Shown here: in pieces, positions 25,346 through 34,859 of the stretch
Layout of the letters: the number at the start of each line of letters is the position of its first letter
How positions within the stretch are numbered: the first letter of the stretch is position 1
Assembly: GCF_007833275.1 (NCBI RefSeq)
Contig: NZ_CP042241.1
Span: forward strand, 124,001 to 188,000
DNA: 64,000 nt
Source of the DNA: Salarchaeum sp. JOR-1
Lineage (GTDB): Archaea; Halobacteriota; Halobacteria; Halobacteriales; Halobacteriaceae
Direction of reading: 5' to 3'
Program-made: the position numbers and the translations under genes
Notes under the pieces: model-generated
What the model was told of the DNA's origin: nothing
The model's input: the letters and a program-made list of their open reading frames with translations, nothing else
Databases searched by the model: none

Positions 25346-27181
25346 ATGGAACTCACCCCGCAACTGGTGCTCGCCCTGTTGATGGGGGTGCTCCTCGTGG
25401 CCGTGGCCGGCTGGCTCACGCGTCTCGAGGATTGGCGCTCCTACTCCCCCGTCGGTGGCGGTGGCCACGGCGAGGGAACCGCACACGGTCACGCGGAGAA
25501 GCCGAGCGGACTCACTCGGTGGCTGACCACGGTCGACCACAAGGACATCGGTATTCTCTACTTGGTGTACAGCGTCGTAACTCTGGTTGGGGGCGGCCTG
25601 GCCGCGTTGTTGATGCGGTTCGAGCTCGTCACGCCCAAAATGGACTTCCTGAACACCGTCGGCGGCATCCTCGGCGGTATCGGGGGGGCGACGCTCTACA
25701 ATGGCTTGCTCACGACGCACGGGATTACGATGCTGTTCCTGTTCGCCGCGCCGCTCGCGTTCGCGTTCGGGAACTACGTCATCCCGCTCCTGGTGGACGC
25801 AGAAGACATGGCGTTCCCACGGGTGAACGCGATCGCGTTCTGGATCCTTCCGTTCGCGACACTCCTCATCTGGGCGGGATACTTCCTGAAGCCCCTCGGT
25901 ATCGGCGTGATTCCCGCGCCGACCAGTTGGACGATGTACGCTCCGCTCACGGGGAAAGCGGCGGCTGGCGGTCAGCTGTTCATGCCGAACCCCGGCGTGG
26001 ATCTGCTGTTGCTCGGCCTGCACCTCTCCGGCATCTCCACGACGATGGGAGGAATCAACTTCATCGCGACCATCGTCGCGGAGCGGAACGTCCCCTGGAC
26101 GGACGTCGACATCTTCAGCTGGACCGTTCTGACGACAGGCGGAATCATCCTGTTCGCGTTCCCGCTGCTCGGCGCGGCGCTCATCATGCTGCTGCTCGAC
26201 CGTAACTTCGGCACGACGTTCTTCACCGTCGAAGGCGGCGGAACGATACTGTGGCAGCACCTCTTCTGGTTCTTCGGCCACCCGGAAGTCTACATCCTCG
26301 TGCTACCGCCGATGGGCATCTTGAGCATGCTCATCCCGAAGTTCTCGGGCCGGAAGCTGTTCGGATTCAAGTTCGTTGTCTACTCCACGCTCGCCATCGG
26401 CGTCCTCTCCTTCGGCGTGTGGGCGCACCACATGTTCACGACGGGGATGGATCCCCGGCTCCGCGCGAGCTTCATGGCCGTCTCGCTCGCTATCGCGATA
26501 CCGAGCGCAGTGAAGACGTTCAACTGGATCACGACGATGTGGAACGGAAAGATCCGGCTGACAGCACCAATGCTGTTCTCTATCGGCGCGCTCCAGAACT
26601 TCATCCTCGGCGGCGTCACGGGCGTGTTCCTCGCGTCCATCCCGTTCGACCTCCTGATGCACGACACCTACTACGTGGTCGGACACTTCCACTTCATGGT
26701 GTTCGGAATGATCGGGTTCGCGCTGTTCGCCGCGACCTACTACTACTTCCCGATGATCACGGGCCGACTGTACAACAAGAAGCTCGCGCAGTGGCACTTC
26801 TGGCTCTCCATCATCGGCGCGAACATCACGTTCATCGCCATGATGATACTCGGATACGGCGGAATGCCGCGCCGGTACGCGACGTTCGATCTGTCCATGG
26901 TCGCCGGTAACCACCAGGCGCTCCAGAGCTTCTTCGTGAGCGCGCACGGCATCGCGACCCTGGGCGCAGTTATCATGGCGGTCGGGCAGATCATCTGGCT
27001 GTGGAACGTGGTGCAGTCCTTCCGCAGCGGCAAGCGTGTGGAGGACGGCGACCCGTGGAACCTGAAGACGACGGGTCAGTTCACTCGCGAGTGGGCGTGG
27101 TTCGAACAGAAACTCCAGACGAAACTCCCGGACGGCGGCGAAGAAGAAGAAGAAGCGGACGCGGCGCAGTCCGCCGACTGA
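25346..27181 (+). CDS. coxA: cytochrome c oxidase subunit I
   Basis: A 611-residue heme-copper oxidase catalytic subunit. Heme and CuB ligands are visible: H125 (LLTTHGITM, low-spin heme), H312 with Y316 (GHPEVY, the cross-linked His-Tyr pair), H361 and H362 (WAHHMF), H447 and H449 (VVGHFHF). The HPEVY form and the aligned motifs place it in the A-type group. The N-terminal 50 residues add a helix and a histidine-rich loop (GGGGHGEG-AHGHA), and the C-terminus ends in an acidic tail. It reduces O2 and pumps protons. Confidence 0.97.
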   Translation: MELTPQLVLALLMGVLLVAVAGWLTRLEDWRSYSPVGGGGHGEGTAHGHAEKPSGLTRWLTTVDHKDIGILYLVYSVVTLVGGGLAALLMRFELVTPKMDFLNTVGGILGGIGGATLYNGLLTTHGITMLFLFAAPLAFAFGNYVIPLLVDAEDMAFPRVNAIAFWILPFATLLIWAGYFLKPLGIGVIPAPTSWTMYAPLTGKAAAGGQLFMPNPGVDLLLLGLHLSGISTTMGGINFIATIVAERNVPWTDVDIFSWTVLTTGGIILFAFPLLGAALIMLLLDRNFGTTFFTVEGGGTILWQHLFWFFGHPEVYILVLPPMGILSMLIPKFSGRKLFGFKFVVYSTLAIGVLSFGVWAHHMFTTGMDPRLRASFMAVSLAIAIPSAVKTFNWITTMWNGKIRLTAPMLFSIGALQNFILGGVTGVFLASIPFDLLMHDTYYVVGHFHFMVFGMIGFALFAATYYYFPMITGRLYNKKLAQWHFWLSIIGANITFIAMMILGYGGMPRRYATFDLSMVAGNHQALQSFFVSAHGIATLGAVIMAVGQIIWLWNVVQSFRSGKRVEDGDPWNLKTTGQFTREWAWFEQKLQTKLPDGGEEEEEADAAQSAD

Positions 27182-27202
27182 GTTCGCGGTTCGGTTTTTC
27201 TC

Positions 27203-27289
27203 TTAGTTCAGTACGAGTACGAAGCCCGTGACGAACATAAGGAGTGCGACGCCGACGAGCGTGACGAAGAGGATGTCCGTCTCGTCCAT
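27203..27289 (-). CDS. 28-residue membrane microprotein next to coxA
   Basis: Reading from the ATG at 27289 to TAA at 27203 gives 28 residues: an acidic start MDETDI, one hydrophobic helix of about 20 residues (LFVTLVGVALL-MFVTGF) and a short end VLVLN. It lies between convergent coxA and the DUF7520-like gene. Single-helix microproteins are frequent in respiratory complexes. The reading frame is too short for statistical proof; the acidic N-terminus with a clean helix is the evidence. Confidence 0.5.
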   Translation of the reverse strand: MDETDILFVTLVGVALLMFVTGFVLVLN

Positions 27290-27348
27290 ACTCGAATCTG
27301 CGGGACGAGAGCGCAAAAGCCTACTCACTCCGGCCTGAATCAGGGAGT

Positions 27349-27609
27349 GTGCGCGAAGAAACGTCCGGTCGGCGCGTCATTCAAGTGATGTACGTCGTGA
27401 CCATCGCCGTCGTCGGGGTGTTCGGCTACCTCGTCGGTCTCGCGATTCAGCCGCGGCTGATGGAACTCGGGGTTTCAGAGATCGGGGTCGGCCCGCTGAT
27501 GTTGCCGGTGTCCCCGTTGAACGTCGCGATAATCGGAATGGTGCTCGTCGGAGTCGGCCTCACGGTAGCGTTCGGACTGGTGGCAGTCGTCTCGCGGTAC
27601 GCAGACTAG
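27349..27609 (+). CDS. small two-helix membrane protein (DUF7520-like)
   Basis: An 86-residue protein with helices at about 13-33 and 52-82, divided by an amphipathic loop with QPRLMELGVSEIGVGPL. The start is GTG at 27349 (MREETSGRR); an internal ATG would remove part of the first helix. It ends in a CTAG shared with the convergent HAD gene. The family name DUF7520 is from memory; function unknown. Confidence 0.7.
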   Translation: MREETSGRRVIQVMYVVTIAVVGVFGYLVGLAIQPRLMELGVSEIGVGPLMLPVSPLNVAIIGMVLVGVGLTVAFGLVAVVSRYAD

Positions 27610-28271
27610 AGCGCGTCCGAGAGCGCCGCGAGCGAGTTGACCTCGACCGTCGCGCGTCCGCCGACGCGTTCTTCGGGGTCGTTGTCCCGGTTCACCCACG
27701 CGGTGTTCATGCCGGCGTTCGCCGCACCCGCGACGTCCCAGGCGTTCGAGGAGACGAGCCAACACTCGTCGAGGCCTTTTTCGAGTTCGTTCGCGGCGTG
27801 TTCGTACACCGCGGGCGTGGGTTTGAACGTGGAGACAGCGTCGGCGCTCAAAATTCGGGAGACGCGTTCCTCGATGCCGGTGTTGGCGGCGAGCGTTTCG
27901 AGCATCTCGGGGTTGCCGTTCGAGAGTACGGCGAGATCGAACCGGCCGCGGAGGTCGTCGAGCGCGTCGAGCGCGTCCGGGAAGGCATCCAGGGTGTCGT
28001 AGGCGTCGAGGATGCGTGCGTGCGTCTGGTCGCTCGGGGATTCGTTGTGGTAGTCGAGCGCGTAGTCGAGCGCGTCCGCGGTGACTGCGCGGAACGTCGC
28101 GTAGTCGTCCATCTGGGAGCGCTGCTGGGCGTATTCGAGCTGGCGTTGACGCCAGGTCGCGTCGATGTTCGCTGCGTGCGCGGCGCTCGCGTCGAGTTCG
28201 CGGCGGAGCGCGGTGGTGACGCTGGACGTGTCGCAGAGCGTGCCGTACATATCGAAGCAGAGTGCGTCCAT
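27606..28271 (-). CDS. haloacid dehalogenase type II family hydrolase
   Basis: A 221-residue HAD phosphohydrolase or L-2-haloacid dehalogenase. The nucleophile is D7 in CFDMYGTL; LSNGNPEML holds the second motif serine, and FKPTPAVYEHA carries the motif III lysine; the fourth motif is in VSSNAWDVAGA, which matches the type II dehalogenase group. A cap domain lies between. The start at 28271 gives the normal MDALCFD beginning. The natural substrate is unknown. Confidence 0.88.
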   Translation of the reverse strand: MDALCFDMYGTLCDTSSVTTALRRELDASAAHAANIDATWRQRQLEYAQQRSQMDDYATFRAVTADALDYALDYHNESPSDQTHARILDAYDTLDAFPDALDALDDLRGRFDLAVLSNGNPEMLETLAANTGIEERVSRILSADAVSTFKPTPAVYEHAANELEKGLDECWLVSSNAWDVAGAANAGMNTAWVNRDNDPEERVGGRATVEVNSLAALSDAL

Positions 28272-28347
28272 ACGGACAGTGTCGGGGCGCGGGTTGAAAG
28301 TCGTGTCCGCCGTCCGGGTTATGTGTCTGGCCGTGCTATCGGGAGAC

Positions 28348-29096
28348 ATGGAAGTTCGTGATGCGACCGACGGCGACGTTGAAGAGATTCGAGCAGTCGC
28401 GCGGGCGTCCCTCGACGCGTCCTACGCGGACGCGCTCGGCGAGGACGCCGTCGAGGGCATGCTCGGAGAGTGGTACGACCCGGATCGACTCGCAGACCGA
28501 CTCGCCGCGGACGGCGTGTTCTACGTCGTCGCGGCCGTCGAGGGTGCTGTCGTGGGGTTCGCGGAGGTCGAACTCGACGAGCCGAACGAATCGGCGGCCG
28601 AAATCCAGTGGCTGCACGTCCGTCCCGACAACCGGGGCGAAGGCGTCGGCGAAGCGCTCCTCGAGCGCGCGGAGGAGCGGGCGCTCGAGCGCGGCGCGAA
28701 CCGCGTCGAGGGCGTCGTGCTCGCCGCGAACGACGAGGGGAACGCGTTCTACCACGCGCACGGCTACGAGCGCGTCGGCACGCACACCGTCGACGTCGGC
28801 GGCGAGTCGTTCGACGAACACACGTACGGCAAGCGCCGTAGCGCCGAGGGGCCTGTGGACTTCCTCGAAGAGCACGACCTCGACGGCGAGACCGTGTACG
28901 TCGCGCTCGACGAACGCGAGCGGGGGAGCGAAGCGCCGTTCTACGTCGCGTACACCGACGACGCCCGCGAGAACAAGTACGGGTACTACTGCTCGAACTG
29001 CGGGAGTTTCGACATCGTGATGAATGCTATGGAGCGCATGGAGTGTGGAGACTGCGAGAACAGCCGGAAACCGAGCCGCTGGGACGCCGCGTACCT

Positions 29097-29100
<4 letters not shown>
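28348..29100 (+). CDS. GNAT acetyltransferase with C-terminal zinc ribbon (DUF5816-like)
   Basis: A 250-residue fusion. The N-terminal 155 residues are a GNAT fold with the acetyl-CoA loop RGEGVG (96-101) and AFYHAHGYERVG. The C-terminal part (about 165-250) has four cysteines, C215 and C218 (YYCSNC) and C233 and C236 (ECGDCENS), forming a zinc ribbon; I recall such a domain as DUF5816. The target is unknown; a zinc ribbon could select a nucleic-acid or protein substrate. It ends in a CTAG shared with the mutase gene. Confidence 0.85.
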
Positions 29101-30800
<1,700 letters not shown>

Positions 30801-31100
30801 ACCACAAATTTTGCCGCACAATCCATTAAGCTTCCGCGTGTCCACCTCCACGCCAACTCGGCCCGCCCAGCGGTGACAGTAGTGAACGGCAGCGTAACCG
30901 ACGACCGAGGCGACCGCGATGGCGGTGTCGTCGGCGTTGCCGTGCTGTCAGCAGCCGTCGGCGGAGCGTACCGTTTCAGCAGTCGTAGCCGCGCACCGCG
31001 AGTGTCTGTGTGCCCCCACTCGATTGTGTGTCACGGATCGTCTGCGCCAACCCCGCGGTCACTCCCCATGGCGTGTAACCGTTCCAGAACCCAGAAGGGA
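30801..31100. other. 300-base intergenic region without a recognisable gene
   Basis: Between the start of the mutase gene and the stop of the CBS-domain gene, both on the minus strand. The first 30 bases hold the mutase promoter (TTAA near 30828). In the rest I find no plausible ORF, RNA gene, repeat or hairpin; the base composition is a little less G+C biased than the neighbouring genes. It may be decayed coding sequence. Confidence 0.6.
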
Positions 31101-31904
31101 TCACTGGAGGCGTTCGGTGCTCTCGACGAGCGGGTGGCGGGCGTAGTCCACGACCTCGATGTCCGCCACGGATTCGAGGCCCTCCTTCTCGGCCGTCTTC
31201 GCCATCCCGAGGTCGACGCGTCGGTCGAGCACGATGACGTACGCGTCCATCTCCTCGATGCCGGCCTGTTCCGCGGCCTTCACGCGGTGATGGCCGTCAG
31301 CGAGCAGGAGGTCGCCTCTGTTGTCGATGACGACGAGCGGTTCGGTGAGTCCGCGTTCGAGTTCGTACTGGCGGCCTTCGAGTTCGTCCGCGTACACGCG
31401 GTTCTGCGTCGGGACGATGTCGCTGAGGCGGACGGTGCGGCGCTCCTCGTCGGCGTCCACGCCGTGGATGGATTCGAGCGTGCGCATCAGCTTCCCGACC
31501 TTCTCCGGGGTCGCGCGCTCTATCTGGGAGCGGATGAAGTCCGCGTTCGAGATGATTCCCACGAGGTGGTCGGCGTCGTCCACGACGGGGAGTTTCTGGA
31601 TGCCGGAACGGAGGATGACGCGCGCGGCGTCCGTCACGTCCATGTCGGGATGGGCGACGATGAGGTCGTCGCTCATCACCGCGAAGATCGCGGCGTCCCC
31701 GTCCGCGAGCAGGAGGTCGCGCGCGCTCACGAATCCCTCGACGCGGCGCCCCTCAGTGACTGGAAACCCGTTGTGGCCGTCGCTCTTCGCGATGCGTTCT
31801 GCGACCTCGGCGACGGTGTCGTCGGGCGAGACGGTCTGCACGTCTCGCGTCATGTACTCGCTGACCTTCGGTTTCCCGGGGCCGCCCGCAAACGCCTCGT
31901 CCAT
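31101..31904 (-). CDS. two CBS domains fused to a ParB/Srx-like domain (possible SerK relative)
   Basis: A 267-residue protein. Residues 13-70 and 75-130 are two CBS domains (FVSARDLLLADG, VVDDADHLVGIISNADF) that probably sense an adenine nucleotide. The C-terminal part (about 155-260) has a ParB/sulfiredoxin-like fold with the motif ADGHHRVKAA (D203, H205, H206, R207). In archaea one such protein, SerK, is an ADP-dependent L-serine kinase with a DGHHR-type motif, so kinase activity is possible. A DNA-partitioning role is less likely because there is no HTH domain and no ParA gene. Confidence 0.8.
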   Translation of the reverse strand: MDEAFAGGPGKPKVSEYMTRDVQTVSPDDTVAEVAERIAKSDGHNGFPVTEGRRVEGFVSARDLLLADGDAAIFAVMSDDLIVAHPDMDVTDAARVILRSGIQKLPVVDDADHLVGIISNADFIRSQIERATPEKVGKLMRTLESIHGVDADEERRTVRLSDIVPTQNRVYADELEGRQYELERGLTEPLVVIDNRGDLLLADGHHRVKAAEQAGIEEMDAYVIVLDRRVDLGMAKTAEKEGLESVADIEVVDYARHPLVESTERLQ

Positions 31905-31938
31905 ACCTACTAGAGAGCTCCGGGGAGCAAAAGCCCTG

Positions 31939-33342
31939 CTACCGTACCGCGTCGAAAAACCGGGCCGCGATTGTGTCTTCGAGGACGCCCTGGAGTTCGT
32001 CCGCTGCGTCGTCCTCCAATACGTCGAAGACGCCCATCGGGATCTGCGCGCCCGCCATGTCGGCGTGGCCGCCCGCGCTCCCGAGGTCGTCGAACGCCTC
32101 GCGGAGCGCGCTCCCGAGGTCGACGTCCGCACCGCGGGCGCGGGCCGAGGCGTACACGGTGCCGTCCATGAATCCGTAGACGAACGTGACGGTGACGCCC
32201 TCCATGGCGAGCAATCGGTCGGCGGCCTGCGAGAGCGTGTCTCGGTCGTTGATAGCGCCGACACAGGACGCGAGCACCGATCCGTTCAGTTGGCGGTTCC
32301 CGATGCCGCGCGCGATGACGTCGAACGTGTCCGCGCTCACGTTCGGGCTTTCAACGCGCTCCAGAACGTCCACGTCCGCGTACGCGAGGAGTTCCGCGGC
32401 GGCCTCGAAGTCCGCAGTGGTGATCTCCCGGGAGAAGTCCTTCGTGTCCACGCGAATCCCGTACAGGAGACCGGTGGCGACGGACGTGTCGAGGTCGACG
32501 CCGAGCTGGCGGAGGTACTCGACGAGGATCGTGCTCGCCGCGCCCATCTCAGGCCGCACGTCCACGAAGTCGGCGTCGATAGCGCCGTCAGAGGGATGGT
32601 GGTCAATAACCACGTTCACGTCGGTGTCGGGCGGGAGCTGGTCGTTCACGCCGGGCTGCGAGTGATCGACCAGCGCGATGCCCGCGTAGTCGTCCAGGCT
32701 GGCGTCCGGGTCGAGGTTCACGAGGTCGAGGTCGAGGAGGTTCACGAACGCCCGGTTCTCCTGATGGCTGATTTCGCCGAAGTAACAGGGATCCGCGGGC
32801 GTGCCGACGGCGTCGGCGATACGAGTGAGCGCGACCGCGGACGCGATCGCGTCCGGGTCGGGGTTGTCGTGCATGAACACCGCGAGCCGGCCCTCGACGG
32901 CCTGCAGGGTGCCGCGGAGGGCGTGTACGCACCGCGAATCGCTGCGAGCAGCGGTGTTCGCCACGTCGTCGAGGACGGCAGCCCCGACGTCGACCACGCG
33001 GTCGGCGGACGCGGCGAGCGCGTCCCGCGTCGACCGGGTCGCGCCGAACCCCGAGAACGCGACGACGTACGCGTCCGGATACGCCGTGGTGACGGCGCGA
33101 ACGCCGCCGAGATTCGTCTCGGGCTCGTCCGCACCGACGAACACGATGTCGGGGTTCGTCTCGCGGTCGATGCTGGCGGAGTCGGTGATGTCGGCCGTCT
33201 CCGCGGGCACCTTCTCGTTTCGGAGGGACTCGACGCGGCTCGCATCCGAGTCGAGAACGAGCAGGCCGCCGGGCTCCCCGCTGAGTTCGTCCACGACGGC
33301 GTTGCCTGTCGTCCCACACCCGAGGACGAGCCGGAATACCAT
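31939..33342 (-). CDS. DHH/DHHA1 phosphoesterase with N-terminal TrkA-type nucleotide-binding domain
   Basis: A 467-residue RecJ-like protein. Residues 1-130 form a Rossmann (TrkA-N) domain with LVLGCGTTGNAV (6-17). The DHH domain has HDNPDPDAIAS (158-168) and VIDHHPSDG (246-254), its metal centres; the C-terminal DHHA1 domain ends with GGHADMAGAQIPMG. The set resembles archaeal proteins thought to hydrolyse cyclic dinucleotides or short nucleic acids, gated by NAD or another nucleotide. The start is the ATG at 33342, one codon after an alternative GTG. Confidence 0.85.
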   Translation of the reverse strand: MVFRLVLGCGTTGNAVVDELSGEPGGLLVLDSDASRVESLRNEKVPAETADITDSASIDRETNPDIVFVGADEPETNLGGVRAVTTAYPDAYVVAFSGFGATRSTRDALAASADRVVDVGAAVLDDVANTAARSDSRCVHALRGTLQAVEGRLAVFMHDNPDPDAIASAVALTRIADAVGTPADPCYFGEISHQENRAFVNLLDLDLVNLDPDASLDDYAGIALVDHSQPGVNDQLPPDTDVNVVIDHHPSDGAIDADFVDVRPEMGAASTILVEYLRQLGVDLDTSVATGLLYGIRVDTKDFSREITTADFEAAAELLAYADVDVLERVESPNVSADTFDVIARGIGNRQLNGSVLASCVGAINDRDTLSQAADRLLAMEGVTVTFVYGFMDGTVYASARARGADVDLGSALREAFDDLGSAGGHADMAGAQIPMGVFDVLEDDAADELQGVLEDTIAARFFDAVR

Positions 33343-33392
33343 CACGTCCGGGTATCCTGCCGCCGGCCTAAAACCTACCGTCTACCGGACGA

Positions 33393-34859
33393 CTACCCGA
33401 GGAGGGTGGTCGCCGCAGCGACGGCGGTGTCCGCGACGGGGTCGAACGCGACGAGGAGGAGAACGGTGACGACGCCCGCGGTGACGACTGCGGCGTACAG
33501 GCCGGCGGGCCGACTGCGGATGTCGAACTCGCTGTCGGACGCGACCCAGAGCGCCTTCACGACGCGCGAGTAGAAGTACAGCGAGAGCGCGCTGTTCACG
33601 ACCGCGACGGCGACGAGCCAGACGAACCCGGCGTCGACGGCGGACGCGAACAGGAAGTACTTCGAGAGGAAGCCCGCGCCGACGGGGAGGCCGGCGAGGC
33701 TGAACACGAACACGGTCATCGCCAGGGAGGCGATTGGTGCGCGGCGTCCGAGGCCCGCGTAGTCCTCGAACGTCTCGCCGACGCCCCAGTGTTCGGCGAG
33801 CGCGACGAAGAGGAACGCGCCCGTGTTCATGAACCCGTACGCGAACAAGTGCATCATGCTCGCGCCCAGGACGAGGCCGTCGGCGTCACCGGCGAGCGCG
33901 GCGAGGCCGATGAGGACGTAGCCTGCGTGGCCGATGCTGGAGTAGGCGAGCATGCGCTTGACGGCTTCCTGACGGGCGGCGGCGAAGTTCCCGAGCGTCA
34001 TCGTCACCGCGGCGAGCACGGCGATGACGAGCGCCCAGTTCACCGTGGACGCGACGGCGTCGAGCGGGAAGCCGGTCGTGAAGACGCGGAACGCGGCGGC
34101 GAACCCGGCGGCCTTCGACGCCGACGAGAGGAACGCGCTGATGGGTGCGGGTGCGCCCTCGTAGGCCTCGGGCGCCCAGAAGTGGAAGGGGACGCTCGCG
34201 GTCTTGAACAGGAACCCACCGAGCACCATCAGCACGCCGACGCCGAACACGCCCGCGAAGGACTGCTCGGACGCGGCGGCCGCGATGTCCGAAAGGGCGA
34301 GCGAGCCGGTCGCGCCGTAGACGAGGCTGATGCCGTACAGCATCACCGCGCTGGAGACCGCACCGACGAGGAAGTACTTCATGCTCGCCTCTACGCTGTC
34401 CTTGTTCGACTTCAGGAAGCCGACGAGGACGTACGAGGGGAGGCTGACGAGTTCGAGCGCGACGAACACGGTCGCGAGGCTGTTCGCGGCCGCGAGCGCG
34501 CTCATCCCGGTCGTGGCGAGCAGGACGAGCGCGTAGTACTCGGCGGCGTGCGCGTGCTCGCGGACGTAGTCGTAGGACGCGACCACGACGAGCGCCGCGA
34601 CCGACCCGACGAGCACCGTGAAGAACAGCGCGAGGTCGTCGACGACGAGCGCGCCCTCGAACGCGGTGAGGGCGTCACGGCCGGTGCCGGCCCACGCGAA
34701 CCAGACGGCGAGTCCGGTCGCGACGAGCGCGCCTGTGGCCGCGATGGCCGCGAGCAGGCCGTCCTTGCGCTCGCCGGGCGCGATGGCGTCAACCGCGAGC
34801 ACGAGCAGCGCCGCGAGCGCGAGGACGTACTGCGGAGAGAGCGGTGGGAGTTCGACCAT
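33393..34859 (-). CDS. nuoN: NADH dehydrogenase-like complex I subunit N
   Basis: A 488-residue antiporter-like subunit with about fourteen helices. Landmarks are VFVALELVSLPSYVLVGF, FKTASVPFHFWAPEAYEGAP (the lysine and loop of the proton channel) and KRMLAYSSIGHAGYVLIGLA. It is the last gene of the complex I operon and begins directly at the nuoM stop (no gap). The DHH gene follows in the same direction after about 50 bases. Confidence 0.95.
   Translation of the reverse strand: MVELPPLSPQYVLALAALLVLAVDAIAPGERKDGLLAAIAATGALVATGLAVWFAWAGTGRDALTAFEGALVVDDLALFFTVLVGSVAALVVVASYDYVREHAHAAEYYALVLLATTGMSALAAANSLATVFVALELVSLPSYVLVGFLKSNKDSVEASMKYFLVGAVSSAVMLYGISLVYGATGSLALSDIAAAASEQSFAGVFGVGVLMVLGGFLFKTASVPFHFWAPEAYEGAPAPISAFLSSASKAAGFAAAFRVFTTGFPLDAVASTVNWALVIAVLAAVTMTLGNFAAARQEAVKRMLAYSSIGHAGYVLIGLAALAGDADGLVLGASMMHLFAYGFMNTGAFLFVALAEHWGVGETFEDYAGLGRRAPIASLAMTVFVFSLAGLPVGAGFLSKYFLFASAVDAGFVWLVAVAVVNSALSLYFYSRVVKALWVASDSEFDIRSRPAGLYAAVVTAGVVTVLLLVAFDPVADTAVAAATTLLG

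Noticed and set aside
31101-31904. Plasmid or chromosome partition protein (ParB)
   Set aside because: There is no helix-turn-helix DNA-binding domain, no ParA neighbour and no parS-like site; CBS domains and the DGHHR motif fit a metabolic protein better.
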